Positions 6,860 through 14,601 of a DNA stretch of 26,295 nucleotides are shown here, piece by piece; the stretch's first letter is position 1; the number at the start of each line of letters is the position of its first letter. This DNA is from an uncultured Clostridia bacterium. Its GTDB lineage: Bacteria; Bacillota; Clostridia; Oscillospirales; Oscillospiraceae. The translations under genes and the position numbers were made by a program. The DNA is taken from positions 1 through 26,295 of the forward strand of contig CANDEH010000026.1 of the NCBI GenBank assembly GCA_947383645.1, given 5' to 3'. The notes under the pieces are model-generated. The model had not been told where the DNA came from. It saw only the letters and a list, made by a program, of their open reading frames with translations, and searched no databases.

Positions 6860-8647
6860 ATGAACTTCAAAAATATGAGCATCAAAAAGAGCCTGCTTGT
6901 GGGATTTGGCACCACGATCCTGGTCTCTGCCACCATCATCATTATCTCCCTGGTCCTGATGAGCTCCCAGAAGGGCGCCTACACGGACATCATCGGCAGC
7001 TATGTGGCCTCCACCGAGCTGATCGCGGACTGCCGCATCGACTACAACATCGCCGCCCGGAACCTCCGCGACGTGATCCTCTCCGGCGACACCACCGCCC
7101 TGGCCACCGTCAACGCCAAGCTGGACGAGCTGGACAAGGAGTTTGCCGAGCTGGAGAAGATCTTCCCCTTAGAGGACCGCAGCACCCTGAACACCTTCTC
7201 CAACGCCATCAAGGAGTGGACGGCGGAGGCCCAGGAGATCGCCAACGTGGTCAAGACCAGCCAGCAGCAGGCGGCCACCATGACCGTCACCCAGTGTACG
7301 CCTAAGCTGGACGCCGCCGCCGCCGCCGGCACCGCCGCCGCCGAGGCCCTGGCCGTAGCCCAGGCCAATATCATCAAGAAGCAAAACACCACCTCCACCA
7401 TCGCCATTGTGGCCATCATCGTGGCCATGGTGGTGGCCACCACCGCCGTGGTGCTGATGGCCGGCAAGATCATCCGCAGCATTGTGGAGCCCAGCTCCCA
7501 GGTCCGCGGCGCGCTGGTGGGCTTCAGCCAGGGCAACCTGAATGTGCCCGTGGAGTTCCAGGGCAAGAACGAGCTGGGCGAGATGTGCGACGCTCTGCGC
7601 ACCAGCCAGGGCGTTCTCCACAGCGTCATCAAGGACATCTCCGGCACCACCGGCGAGATGGCCAAGGGCAACTTCGACGTGGAGCTCACCGCTGTGTTCC
7701 CCGGCGACCTGAAGCCCATCCAGGACAGCATCACCTCCTTCATCGGCCGCATGAGCGAGACCATCGCCAACATCTCCCAGTCCGCCGACCAGGTCTCCGC
7801 CGGCGCCGACCAGGTGTCCAACAGCTCCCAGTCCCTGGCCCAGGGTGCCACCGAGCAGGCCAGCTCTGTGGAGGAACTGGCCGCCACCATCAACGACATC
7901 TCCAACTCCTCCAAGCAGACCTCCGCCGCCGCTGAGGACGCTCTGGAGAGCGTGAACAAGGCCGGCACCCAGGTGATGGCCAGCAACGACTACGTCCAGC
8001 AGCTGAACGTGGCCATGGACCACATCTCCACCTCCTCCCAGGAGATCAGCAAGATCATCGACACCATCGAGAACATCGCCTTCCAGACCAACATTCTGGC
8101 CCTGAACGCCGCCGTGGAGGCCGCCCGGGCGGGCAGCGCCGGCAAGGGCTTCGCCGTGGTGGCCGACGAGGTGCGCAACCTGGCCTCCAAGTCCGACCAG
8201 GCTGCCAAGGCCACCAAGGATCTGATCGACACCTCCGTCAACGCCGTCCGCGACGGCGCGGAGATCGTGGGCAAGGTTACCGAGTCCCTCCAGATCACCA
8301 GCGAGCTGGCCGGCGGCGTCACCGCTCTGATGAAGAACGTCACCGAGGCTGTGGAGAGTCAGACCACCGCCATCGCCCAGATCACCGAGGGCATCGACCA
8401 GATTTCCGCTGTGGTGCAGACCAACAGTGCCACCAGTGAGGAGTGCGCCGCCGCCAGCGAGGAGCTGAGCAGCCAGGCCAACATCATGCACCAGCTGATG
8501 GCCGAATTCCACATCTCCGGCCGCACCCGCTACAGCGCTCCCGCCGCCGCTCTGCCCAGCAGCAGCTCCTCCAGCTGGGGCAGCAGCGACGACAGCGCCG
8601 CCTACGTCCCCAGCGACAGCAACCCCTTCGGCAGCGTCAAATATTAA
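6860..8647 (+). CDS. Methyl-accepting chemotaxis protein (4HB-type sensor, HAMP)
   Basis: This 595-residue transmembrane chemoreceptor has a short cytoplasmic start, TM1 at about 13-33, an extracytoplasmic helical sensor at about 34-172 with a 4HB_MCP-like pattern (YNIAARNLRDVILSGD), TM2 at about 180-202, HAMP at about 203-255, and a long methylation/signalling coiled coil. The hairpin tip reads NIAFQTNILALNAAVEAARAG, near residues 408-428, the near-invariant CheA/CheW-binding region. The C-terminus is a Ser-rich tail without a CheR-tethering pentapeptide. AGGAGG lies 8 nt before ATG 6860. The ligand cannot be read from sequence. It follows the flagellar genes and probably feeds the same motor through CheA/CheY encoded elsewhere. 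Confidence 0.95.
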   Translation: MNFKNMSIKKSLLVGFGTTILVSATIIIISLVLMSSQKGAYTDIIGSYVASTELIADCRIDYNIAARNLRDVILSGDTTALATVNAKLDELDKEFAELEKIFPLEDRSTLNTFSNAIKEWTAEAQEIANVVKTSQQQAATMTVTQCTPKLDAAAAAGTAAAEALAVAQANIIKKQNTTSTIAIVAIIVAMVVATTAVVLMAGKIIRSIVEPSSQVRGALVGFSQGNLNVPVEFQGKNELGEMCDALRTSQGVLHSVIKDISGTTGEMAKGNFDVELTAVFPGDLKPIQDSITSFIGRMSETIANISQSADQVSAGADQVSNSSQSLAQGATEQASSVEELAATINDISNSSKQTSAAAEDALESVNKAGTQVMASNDYVQQLNVAMDHISTSSQEISKIIDTIENIAFQTNILALNAAVEAARAGSAGKGFAVVADEVRNLASKSDQAAKATKDLIDTSVNAVRDGAEIVGKVTESLQITSELAGGVTALMKNVTEAVESQTTAIAQITEGIDQISAVVQTNSATSEECAAASEELSSQANIMHQLMAEFHISGRTRYSAPAAALPSSSSSSWGSSDDSAAYVPSDSNPFGSVKY

Positions 8648-8775
8648 GGGCTTTCCCAGACGATTAAAAAGCCCTCGGCGGAGTTCTCGCCCGAGGGCGC
8701 GGAGAAAGTGAAATCGTTTTTTCCCGCAGCGTGTACGTGGAAAAAACACCTTGCGCAAAGCGAGTGTCGCAGAAC
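8647..8775 (-). repeat. Structured intergenic repeat, copy A (with minus-strand terminator-like stem)
   Basis: GCCCTCGG (8671-8678) pairs with CCGAGGGC (8691-8698); on the minus strand it is followed by TTTTT, so it looks like a terminator facing a strand with no nearby gene. Then GTTTTTTCC (8716-8724) pairs with GGAAAAAAC (8739-8747). The whole run from AAGCCCT to TTGCGC aligns with 25406-25493. The left arm of the first stem can instead pair upstream: AGGGCTTT (8647-8654) with AAAGCCCT (8668-8675), so two exclusive folds exist just after the chemoreceptor stop. Confidence 0.7.
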
Positions 8776-8937
8776 TTTGCCCCTATGGGACAAAGTCCGA
8801 GGCACAGAGCGCAGCGAAATCCCCTCAAAAAAATTCTTGAATTTTTTTGACATGAAAAGCGCCCCCGCCACGGGGCGAGGGCGCTTCCCTACCCCACCCC
8901 GCATATATGGCGTCCCGGCTCGGGATGCCATATATGC
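8773..8937. repeat. Run of four hairpins upstream of the FtsA-like gene
   Basis: In order: ACTTTG..CAAAGT around 8773-8796; a 10-bp A/T palindrome AAAAAAATTC/GAATTTTTTT (8827-8848); AAGCGCCC/GGGCGCTT (8857-8886), which reads as a terminator with TTTTC on the minus strand; and a 17-bp stem with one G.T pair, 8901-8917 against 8921-8937 (GCATATATGG...CCATATATGC) with loop GCT, followed by TTTA on the plus strand. The GAGCGCAGCGAA dispersed motif lies at about 8807-8818. No gene is seen in 8648-9013. One of these stems probably ends the chemoreceptor transcript. Confidence 0.6.
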
Positions 8938-9013
8938 TTTATAGTCAAGCAAATTAATCCTCCCACTCCCAAACCGCAGCGGGCTGAGGGCCCGGAACAA
9001 AAGAGGTGAAGCC

Positions 9014-11017
9014 ATGGCAGAGGACAGAAAAATCCAGCCGTCGGAGCTGGTCTTCGCGCTGGACATCGGCACCCGCAGCATCATCGGCGTCGTCGGCCAG
9101 GTGGTGGACGAGCGGCTGAAGGTGCTGGCCATCGAGAAGGAGGAGCACGGCCGCCGGGCCATGCTGGACGGCCAGATCGAGGACATCGAGCAGGTGGCCA
9201 AGGTGGCCCGCCGGGTAACGGAGCGTCTGGAGGAGAAGCTCCACTGCTCCCTGAAGCGGGTCTGCGTGGCCGCCGCCGGCCGCGCCCTGCGCACGGAGCA
9301 GGGCCACTACGCCCTGGAGCTGCCCCAGATCACCAAAATCACCAGCGACATCATCAGCCAGCTGGAGAGCGGCGCGGTGGCCCAGGCGGAGATCCCCCTC
9401 TCCGACGGGCAGGACACCCAGCGCCGGTTCTACCTGGTGGGCTACACCGTCTCCGGCTACCTGCTGGACCGCTACCCCATGGCCACCCTCCGCGGCCACA
9501 ACGGCCAGCTCCTGGAGGCCGACGTGGTGGCCACCTTCCTCCCCAGCGAGGTGGTGGAGAGCCTCTACGCCGTCATGGAGGCCGCCGGACTGGAGGTGGC
9601 CAGCCTGACGCTGGAGCCCATCGCCGCCCTCAACGCGGTGATCCCGGCGGAGCTGCGCCTTTTGAACCTGGTCCTGGCCGACATCGGCGCGGGCACCAGC
9701 GACATCGCCGTCTGCCGTGATGGCGCCGTGGTGGGCTACACCATGGCCACCACCGCCGGCGACGAGATCACCGAGGAGCTGATGAAGCGCTACCTGGTGG
9801 ACTTCGCCACCGCAGAGCGGATGAAGATCAGCATGGACGCCGAGACCATCCCCTACCGGGACGTGCTGGGTCTCACCCAGGAGACCACCGGCGGGGAGGT
9901 CCGGGAGGTGGTGGACGCCGCCGCCCGTACCCTGGCCGGTGAGATCGCTAAACACGTCCTCTCCATCAACGGATCCGCCCCCTCGGCCCTGTTTCTGGCG
10001 GGAGGCGGCAGCAAGCTCTCCGGCCTCATTCCCCTGGTGGCCGAGGCGCTGGGCATGGACCAGCGCCGGGTGGCTCTGGCCGGCAACAACTACGAAATTT
10101 CCGCCTTTTCCGGCGAGTACCAGCTAAACGACCCCGAGTACGCCACCCCCCTGGGCATCGCCGTCTCCGCCGGCCTTGGCCTCATCAGCGACAGCTACCG
10201 CATCATGCTCAACGGCCAGCCCGCCAAGCTCTTCCGCAGCGGCGCGCTGACGGTGCTGGACCTCCTGATGATGAACGGCTACTCCTCCGCCGACCTTCTG
10301 GGCCGCACGGGGAAGTCCCTCAGCGTCACCGTGGACGGCCAGCGGATGGTCTTCCGGGGGGAGAGCGCCGTCCCCTGCACCCTCCAGCTCAACGGTGCGG
10401 ACACCACCCCCTCCGCCCTGGTCTATGCCGGGGACTCCCTGCTCTTCACCCCCGCCGTTCCCGGCAAGTCCGCCCAGCGGACGCTGGGGGACCTGCTGGG
10501 CCGGGACTACACGGGCCTTGTCACGGTCAACGGCCAGTCCGTCCCCCTGGAGACCCCCCTCCAGAGCGGCGACGCGATCCTTACCGGGGCCCAGGCGGCC
10601 GCGGCCAAGCTCACGCCGCCGCCGGCCCCGGAGCCCCCCCGCACCCCGGCCCCCAGGGGCCCTGTGGTCCGTCCGGAGGCCATCCGCACCCCGCCCCCGA
10701 CCTCCAGCACCCCCCGGCCCGCGGCGCCCCAGACGGCCCCCGCAGCCGCCCTCCAGGCCGGCCCAACGCCCGCGCCCGCACAAGTCCCGACAGCGGCCGG
10801 ACCGGCCCTTCGTCTGACCTTCAACGGTCAGCCCCTGTCCCTGCCGGCCAAGAGCGACGGCGCACCCTACTACCTGATGGACCTGCTGGACCGCTCCGGC
10901 ATCGACTTCGACCACCTCCAGCGCAGCGTGGACCTGCTGATTAACGGCCAGAGCGCCCCCTTCATGCAGGAGCTGCGCCCCTACGACGATATTGTCATCC
11001 GCTACACGGAATCTTAG
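9014..11017 (+). CDS. FtsA-like actin-fold ATPase with C-terminal beta-grasp-like and Pro-rich extension
   Basis: The N-terminal ~400 of 667 residues are FtsA/PilM-like. Phosphate-1 is ALDIGTRSIIGVVG (about 14-27), followed by an SHS2-type insertion (VCVAAAGRALRTEQG region), phosphate-2 LADIGAGTSDIAV (near 228), and the adenosine motif LFLAGGGSKLSGL (near 323). From about 400 onward it departs from FtsA: NGQ-containing modules (MLNGQPAKLF, VNGQSVPLETPLQSGDAIL), a Pro/Ala linker (about 535-595), and a last module with FNGQPLSLPAKSDG, LMDLLDRSGIDF and ending LRPYDDIVIRY. The pattern recalls beta-grasp folds such as TGS/ThiS; that is inference. The C-terminal membrane helix of true FtsA is absent. 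ATG 9014 follows AGAGGTG. Known clostridial proteins annotated as FtsA-domain have similar length. Its role could be division, envelope or surface assembly. Confidence 0.85.
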   Translation: MAEDRKIQPSELVFALDIGTRSIIGVVGQVVDERLKVLAIEKEEHGRRAMLDGQIEDIEQVAKVARRVTERLEEKLHCSLKRVCVAAAGRALRTEQGHYALELPQITKITSDIISQLESGAVAQAEIPLSDGQDTQRRFYLVGYTVSGYLLDRYPMATLRGHNGQLLEADVVATFLPSEVVESLYAVMEAAGLEVASLTLEPIAALNAVIPAELRLLNLVLADIGAGTSDIAVCRDGAVVGYTMATTAGDEITEELMKRYLVDFATAERMKISMDAETIPYRDVLGLTQETTGGEVREVVDAAARTLAGEIAKHVLSINGSAPSALFLAGGGSKLSGLIPLVAEALGMDQRRVALAGNNYEISAFSGEYQLNDPEYATPLGIAVSAGLGLISDSYRIMLNGQPAKLFRSGALTVLDLLMMNGYSSADLLGRTGKSLSVTVDGQRMVFRGESAVPCTLQLNGADTTPSALVYAGDSLLFTPAVPGKSAQRTLGDLLGRDYTGLVTVNGQSVPLETPLQSGDAILTGAQAAAAKLTPPPAPEPPRTPAPRGPVVRPEAIRTPPPTSSTPRPAAPQTAPAAALQAGPTPAPAQVPTAAGPALRLTFNGQPLSLPAKSDGAPYYLMDLLDRSGIDFDHLQRSVDLLINGQSAPFMQELRPYDDIVIRYTES

Positions 11018-11048
11018 AACCTGTATTCCAAAGGTATACTTTCAAACC

Positions 11049-11102
11049 GTCCAGCCCCGCTGGACACCACAACTCCTAACGCCTAATTCCTAACTCCTAA
11101 CT
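11049..11102. repeat. Small hairpin and telomere-like 7-mer tandem repeat
   Basis: GTCCAGC/GCTGGAC (11049-11065, loop CCC) is followed at 11071-11102 by degenerate tandem 7-mers. Read on the minus strand they are GTTAGGA, GTTAGGA, ATTAGGC, GTTAGGA. The array sits directly before the lipoprotein ribosome site and could expand or contract. Confidence 0.65.
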
Positions 11103-11122
11103 GAAAAGCGAGGAACCGCCAT

Positions 11123-11890
11123 ATGAACCGCCGTACATTCCCCCTCCTGACAGCTCTGCTCCTGCTCCTCGTCCTCACCGGCTGCGGCGACAAGGCCCCC
11201 GAGGCCCCCACCGCCTACACCGTGGGGGAGAACACCGTCCCCTCTCTGGACACCATCATGGCCGAGGGCGAGGGGCTCTTCGCCTCCGACGACGGTCCCA
11301 TCCCCGACTATCCGGAGGACCACCTCTTCTACTACCGCCAGGTCACCGCCCCCAAGGACCTGGCCCTGCGCTACATGGACACCCTCAAGTCCGAGGGCTT
11401 CACCCTCATCAACGAGAACAACGAGGAGATTGAGGAGGCGGAGGACGTCCGCGACCTCAGCGGCGCCATCATCATGGCCAAGCCCGCCGCGGAGGAGGGG
11501 AGCATCTTCCGCGTAATCATGGGCTGGTCCAAGGCCAGCTGCTCCGTCCAGACCGCCGTCATTGAGGGGAGCATCGCCTACATCCCCGAGGAGCCCAAGC
11601 CCGGACAGTCCGGGGCCGCCGCCACCACCATCGCCGACCAGGTGGACTATCTCAAGTCCCTCACTCCCGCCGAGCTGGGCCTCTCCGGAGCCACCATGGC
11701 GGATTACGACGTCCTCCCCGCCGAGGGGGTCGTCATGGTGGACGACATCTCCTGCCGCCGCATCAGCGTCTACACCAGCGACGACAAGGACGCCTCCAAC
11801 ACCATCCTGGGGACCTACCTCATCAGCCTGGACCAGCAGCACCTGTACAAGGTGGACCTCCTCACCCAGGAGGTGGAGCTCATCAAATAG
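11123..11890 (+). CDS. Predicted lipoprotein of unknown function
   Basis: This is a 255-residue secreted lipoprotein. Residues 1-20 form a signal peptide (NRR, then a Leu-rich core) ending in the lipobox VLTGC with the lipidated Cys at 21. The mature part is acidic, with no membrane segment and no family I recognise. Readable stretches include YPEDHLFYYRQVTAPKDLAL, YMDTLKSEGFTLINE and GTYLISLDQQHLYKVDL, which suggest a compact alpha/beta domain of the kind seen in small Bacillota surface lipoproteins. GAGGA (11110-11114) is 8 nt before ATG 11123. It follows the FtsA-like gene by 105 nt with no terminator between, so they may be co-transcribed; a strong terminator follows. No function is claimed. 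Confidence 0.85.
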   Translation: MNRRTFPLLTALLLLLVLTGCGDKAPEAPTAYTVGENTVPSLDTIMAEGEGLFASDDGPIPDYPEDHLFYYRQVTAPKDLALRYMDTLKSEGFTLINENNEEIEEAEDVRDLSGAIIMAKPAAEEGSIFRVIMGWSKASCSVQTAVIEGSIAYIPEEPKPGQSGAAATTIADQVDYLKSLTPAELGLSGATMADYDVLPAEGVVMVDDISCRRISVYTSDDKDASNTILGTYLISLDQQHLYKVDLLTQEVELIK

Positions 11891-11898
11891 CCCTTGCC

Positions 11899-11931
11899 CC
11901 GGCGGACCCGACCCGGTCCGCCGGATTTTTT
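11899..11931 (+). terminator. Rho-independent terminator after the lipoprotein gene
   Basis: CCGGCGGACC (11899-11908) pairs with GGTCCGCCGG (11915-11924) around a 6-nt loop, followed by A and T6 (11926-11931). It insulates the lipoprotein unit from the flagellin promoter 26 nt further on. Confidence 0.95.
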
Positions 11932-11956
11932 GTTGAAAAAATTTCCCTTTCCCCTA

Positions 11957-11983
11957 TTAAGGTTTTCCCCGCCGGGCCGATAA
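11957..11983 (+). promoter_or_regulatory. Sigma-28 (SigD) promoter of flagellin
   Basis: TTAA (11957-11960), a 15-nt spacer, then GCCGATAA (11976-11983) matches the SigD consensus at 7 of 8 positions in the -10. Transcription from here gives a leader of about 130 nt, long enough to hold the three stems described below. Confidence 0.92.
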
Positions 11984-12032
11984 CTCAGTTGAAGCGGGTA
12001 GGAAAGGCCCGCGGACCGTAAGTATTTCCCCG

Positions 12033-12061
12033 GCTTTCCATTTGGGGCCCCAATGGAAAGC
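12033..12061 (+). promoter_or_regulatory. Stable hairpin in the flagellin leader
   Basis: GCTTTCCATT (12033-12042) pairs with AATGGAAAGC (12052-12061), and inside it GGGG pairs with CCCC, with one unpaired T. This is a 10-bp outer stem plus 4 bp. Its position near the start of the mRNA suggests protection of the 5' end, or a spacer that sets the geometry of the two downstream stems. Confidence 0.75.
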
Positions 12062-12079
12062 TGGTGAAATAAATAGCCG

Positions 12080-12097
12080 GCGCACATGGAGGTGCGC
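12080..12097 (+). promoter_or_regulatory. Candidate CsrA site 1: GCGCAC/GTGCGC stem with AUGGAG loop
   Basis: GCGCAC (12080-12085) and GTGCGC (12092-12097) close a loop ATGGAG. CsrA is known to prefer GGA in a hairpin loop; the strand GCACATGGAGGT matches 9 of 12 positions of the published consensus RUACARGGAUGU. It lies 24 nt upstream of a second such stem, recalling BS1 and BS2 of the Bacillus hag leader. The loop also carries an ATG that opens a four-codon frame (ATG GAG GTG CGC TGA). Confidence 0.75.
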
Positions 12098-12101
12098 TGA
12101 G

Positions 12102-12123
12102 AAAAATTCATGGAGGAATTTTT
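12102..12123 (+). promoter_or_regulatory. Candidate CsrA site 2 and sequestered ribosome site of flagellin
   Basis: AAAAATTC (12102-12109) pairs with GAATTTTT (12116-12123) around the loop ATGGAG (12110-12115). The ribosome site GGAGG (12112-12116) lies in that loop, 8 nt before the flagellin ATG at 12125. The loop is identical to site 1. CsrA bound here would block ribosomes directly. The loop ATG at 12110 is in frame with flagellin but has no ribosome site of its own and is not taken as the start. Confidence 0.8.
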
Positions 12124-12124
12124 T

Positions 12125-14434
12125 ATGCGTATTCAGCACAATATCATGGCGATGAGCGCCTACCGCAACTACAACAACAACACCAGCGCCGTGGCCAAGA
12201 ACCTGGAGAAGCTGTCTTCCGGCTACAAGATCAACCGCGCCGGCGACGACGCCGCCGGTCTGGCTATTTCCGAGAAGATGCGCGCCCAGATCACCGGCCT
12301 CAACGCCGCCCAGAAGAACGTCAAGGATGGCATCTCTCTGGTAAAGACCGCCGAGGGCGCCATGCAGGAGATCCAGGACATGCTCAACCGCATGGACTAC
12401 CTGGCCACCCAGTCCGCCAACGGCACCTACGACGATGCCGTGGACCGCAACGCCCTCCAGAAGGAGGTTGACCAGCTCCGCACCGAGATCAACCGTATCG
12501 CCAGCAGCGCCAACTTCAACGGCATCAAGCTCCTGGACGGCTCCCTGGACGGCTCTGCCAAGGCCGCCGTGGCCGGCGTGGAGAAGGACATGACCATCGC
12601 CGCCGTCAAGGCCGGCGGCACTCTGGGCGTTGACACCATCCTGCACCAGGACGGCTCCGGCAACGGTGAGCCCACCACCTTCAAGGTCGATCTGGCTGAC
12701 TTCTCTTTCGCCGCTGGCGACGGCGAATCCATGACTGTCAAGGTCGGCGACAACACCTTCAAGCTCACCGCTGGCGCCACCGCCACCGGCCCTCTCACCG
12801 GCGAGGACATTGTAAAGGCCATCACTGGCACTACCGTAACCGGCGTGTCCGTTTCCCTGATTGATAAGGACGGCACGGAGGCTAATTTTAACGCTGCTGC
12901 CGATAAGGTCTCCTACAACGGTCAGGACTTCACCGTGACCGCCGAGGGCAACAAGCTGGTCTTTACCCAGGACGCCGCCCCCAACGATTCCACCGAGAAT
13001 GTAGACGGCAAGATGGACGTGGTCATCAGCGGCGCCGGCGCGGCCGCCGGCAACGGCAAGTGGGTGACCGGTATGTTTACCCCCGGCAACATCGGAACTG
13101 GCGCAACGGACAGCACCGGCACTAATCCGGCTAAGACCAATGTTCTTGCCGACTCCACGATCACCATTGCTGCCAAGACCGCCGACGGCGAGGCCATCAC
13201 CTTTACCGCCAACGACATCAGCGGAACCGCCTCTGTGGCCGATCTGAAGGCCGCCATCGAGGGCCTGACCACGAAGAACGCGGCTGGCGAAGATGTGGCT
13301 TTCACCGATCTCTTCACGGTCAGCGAGACCGGCGGCGCTTTCACCTTCACCGCCAAGACTGCCGGCGCGGGCAAGGAGGAGATTACCGCCCTCACCTTTA
13401 CCCCCGGCGCGGCAACGGATAACTCCGCAGCGGATGCCGGTGCCGGTTACGACACCGCCGGTACTGCCCCCACCCAGGCCGTTCTTGCCGCTGCCGGCAC
13501 TTGGACTGCCGGTTCTGCCGCTGGCACAAGCGGTTCCGGCGGCGACTGGAACGTGCAGACCATCGAGGTCTTTAACGGCACCGCTCAGACCAAGGACCGT
13601 CTGGCCAGCACCGTGGTCACCCTCACCGAGGAGATGTTCCAGGACGGCGCTGAGATCACCATCGCCGACAAGACCATCAAGGTCTCCGCTGCTGACGCCG
13701 ATAAGAACGACACTACGAAGGTCTATATTGGCGACATGGTAGGCGACGGCAAGACCCTTGATCTGGCTGTCCTCTCCGAGCGTCTGTCCAAGGCGGCCGC
13801 CGGCAACAGCGCCTGGACCGTCAGCGCCCGCGCCGGCAAGGCTGGCATCACCCTGATGGAGAAGACCAATGCCGACGGCACCAGCGCCGCCGATGCCAAG
13901 TGGGATCTGACCACTGAGAAGGGCATCAAGGAGACTCTGGGCTTCAAGACCGCCGGCAGCGCCGCCGTCGCCGCTGACGACAGCAGATCTCTGTCTCTCC
14001 AGATCGGCGACACCAGCGAGAGCTTCAACCAGATGAAGGTCTCCGTGGGCGACATGCACACCAACGCCATGGGCACCGGTTCCTATGTTGACGAGAACGG
14101 CAACACCGTCCAGGTCACCAAGACCATTGCCGACATCAACATCGGCAACCAAGCCGGCGCCGCCGAGGCGATCAACGTCATCAAGAACGCCATCAACTAC
14201 GTCTCCGGCGTCCGCGGCGACCTGGGCGCCATCCAGAACCGTCTGGAGCACACCGCCAACAACCTGAGCGTCATGGCGGAGAACATCCAGGATGCCGAGT
14301 CCACCATCCGCGACACCGACGTGGCCGAGGAGATGATGAGCTACACCAAGAACAACATCCTGGTGCAGTCCGCCCAGGCCATGCTGGCCCAGGCGAACCA
14401 GGTGCCTCAGGGCGTTCTCCAGCTGCTGGGCTAA
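12125..14434 (+). CDS. hag: Flagellin, large (769 residues)
   Basis: This is the filament subunit, exported by the flagellar type III system. The N-terminal D0/D1 region (about 1-140) begins MRIQHNIMAMSAYRNYN and contains LEKLSSGYKINRAGDDAAGLAISEKMR. The C-terminal D1/D0 (about 670-769) contains NLSVMAENIQDAESTIRDTD and ends VPQGVLQLLG. Between them lie about 530 residues of Ala/Gly/Thr-rich hypervariable D2/D3 sequence with many lysines, so the protein is much larger than the ~300-residue Bacillus Hag. Codons in the variable part are less strict (more T-ending) than in the conserved ends. The true start is 12125 (GGAGG 8 nt upstream), not the in-frame ATG at 12110. Expression should need SigD and be held by CsrA at the leader stems. 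fliB downstream probably methylates its lysines; fliS upstream encodes its chaperone. Confidence 0.97.
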   Translation: MRIQHNIMAMSAYRNYNNNTSAVAKNLEKLSSGYKINRAGDDAAGLAISEKMRAQITGLNAAQKNVKDGISLVKTAEGAMQEIQDMLNRMDYLATQSANGTYDDAVDRNALQKEVDQLRTEINRIASSANFNGIKLLDGSLDGSAKAAVAGVEKDMTIAAVKAGGTLGVDTILHQDGSGNGEPTTFKVDLADFSFAAGDGESMTVKVGDNTFKLTAGATATGPLTGEDIVKAITGTTVTGVSVSLIDKDGTEANFNAAADKVSYNGQDFTVTAEGNKLVFTQDAAPNDSTENVDGKMDVVISGAGAAAGNGKWVTGMFTPGNIGTGATDSTGTNPAKTNVLADSTITIAAKTADGEAITFTANDISGTASVADLKAAIEGLTTKNAAGEDVAFTDLFTVSETGGAFTFTAKTAGAGKEEITALTFTPGAATDNSAADAGAGYDTAGTAPTQAVLAAAGTWTAGSAAGTSGSGGDWNVQTIEVFNGTAQTKDRLASTVVTLTEEMFQDGAEITIADKTIKVSAADADKNDTTKVYIGDMVGDGKTLDLAVLSERLSKAAAGNSAWTVSARAGKAGITLMEKTNADGTSAADAKWDLTTEKGIKETLGFKTAGSAAVAADDSRSLSLQIGDTSESFNQMKVSVGDMHTNAMGTGSYVDENGNTVQVTKTIADINIGNQAGAAEAINVIKNAINYVSGVRGDLGAIQNRLEHTANNLSVMAENIQDAESTIRDTDVAEEMMSYTKNNILVQSAQAMLAQANQVPQGVLQLLG

Positions 14435-14601
14435 TAGCTGACCTGCGGCGGCGCAGAGACTGGCGCAGCCTGGGACAGCATGGCGGGGTCCCCGCCGGAG
14501 CCCAGCGAAGCGGGTCCGGTGGGGAGAGGAGGGGCAAAGAAGCGGCATGAAGTTTTCCGCGCCAGCGGGAAACGGAGTGGAGCGGATTTCGCCCCGACGA
14601 G
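14435..14601. other. GC-rich spacer between flagellin and the flagellin relic
   Basis: No gene is seen. It holds GCGGGG/CCCCGC near 14483-14495 and GTTTTCCGC/GCGGGAAAC near 14552-14573 (one mismatch). Its look (repeat-like, both strands open) suggests an interspersed element or what is left after a deletion between tandem flagellins. Confidence 0.5.

Noticed and set aside
11071..11102. CRISPR-like array
   Set aside because: Units are 7 bases and directly adjacent with no spacers; it is a simple tandem repeat.
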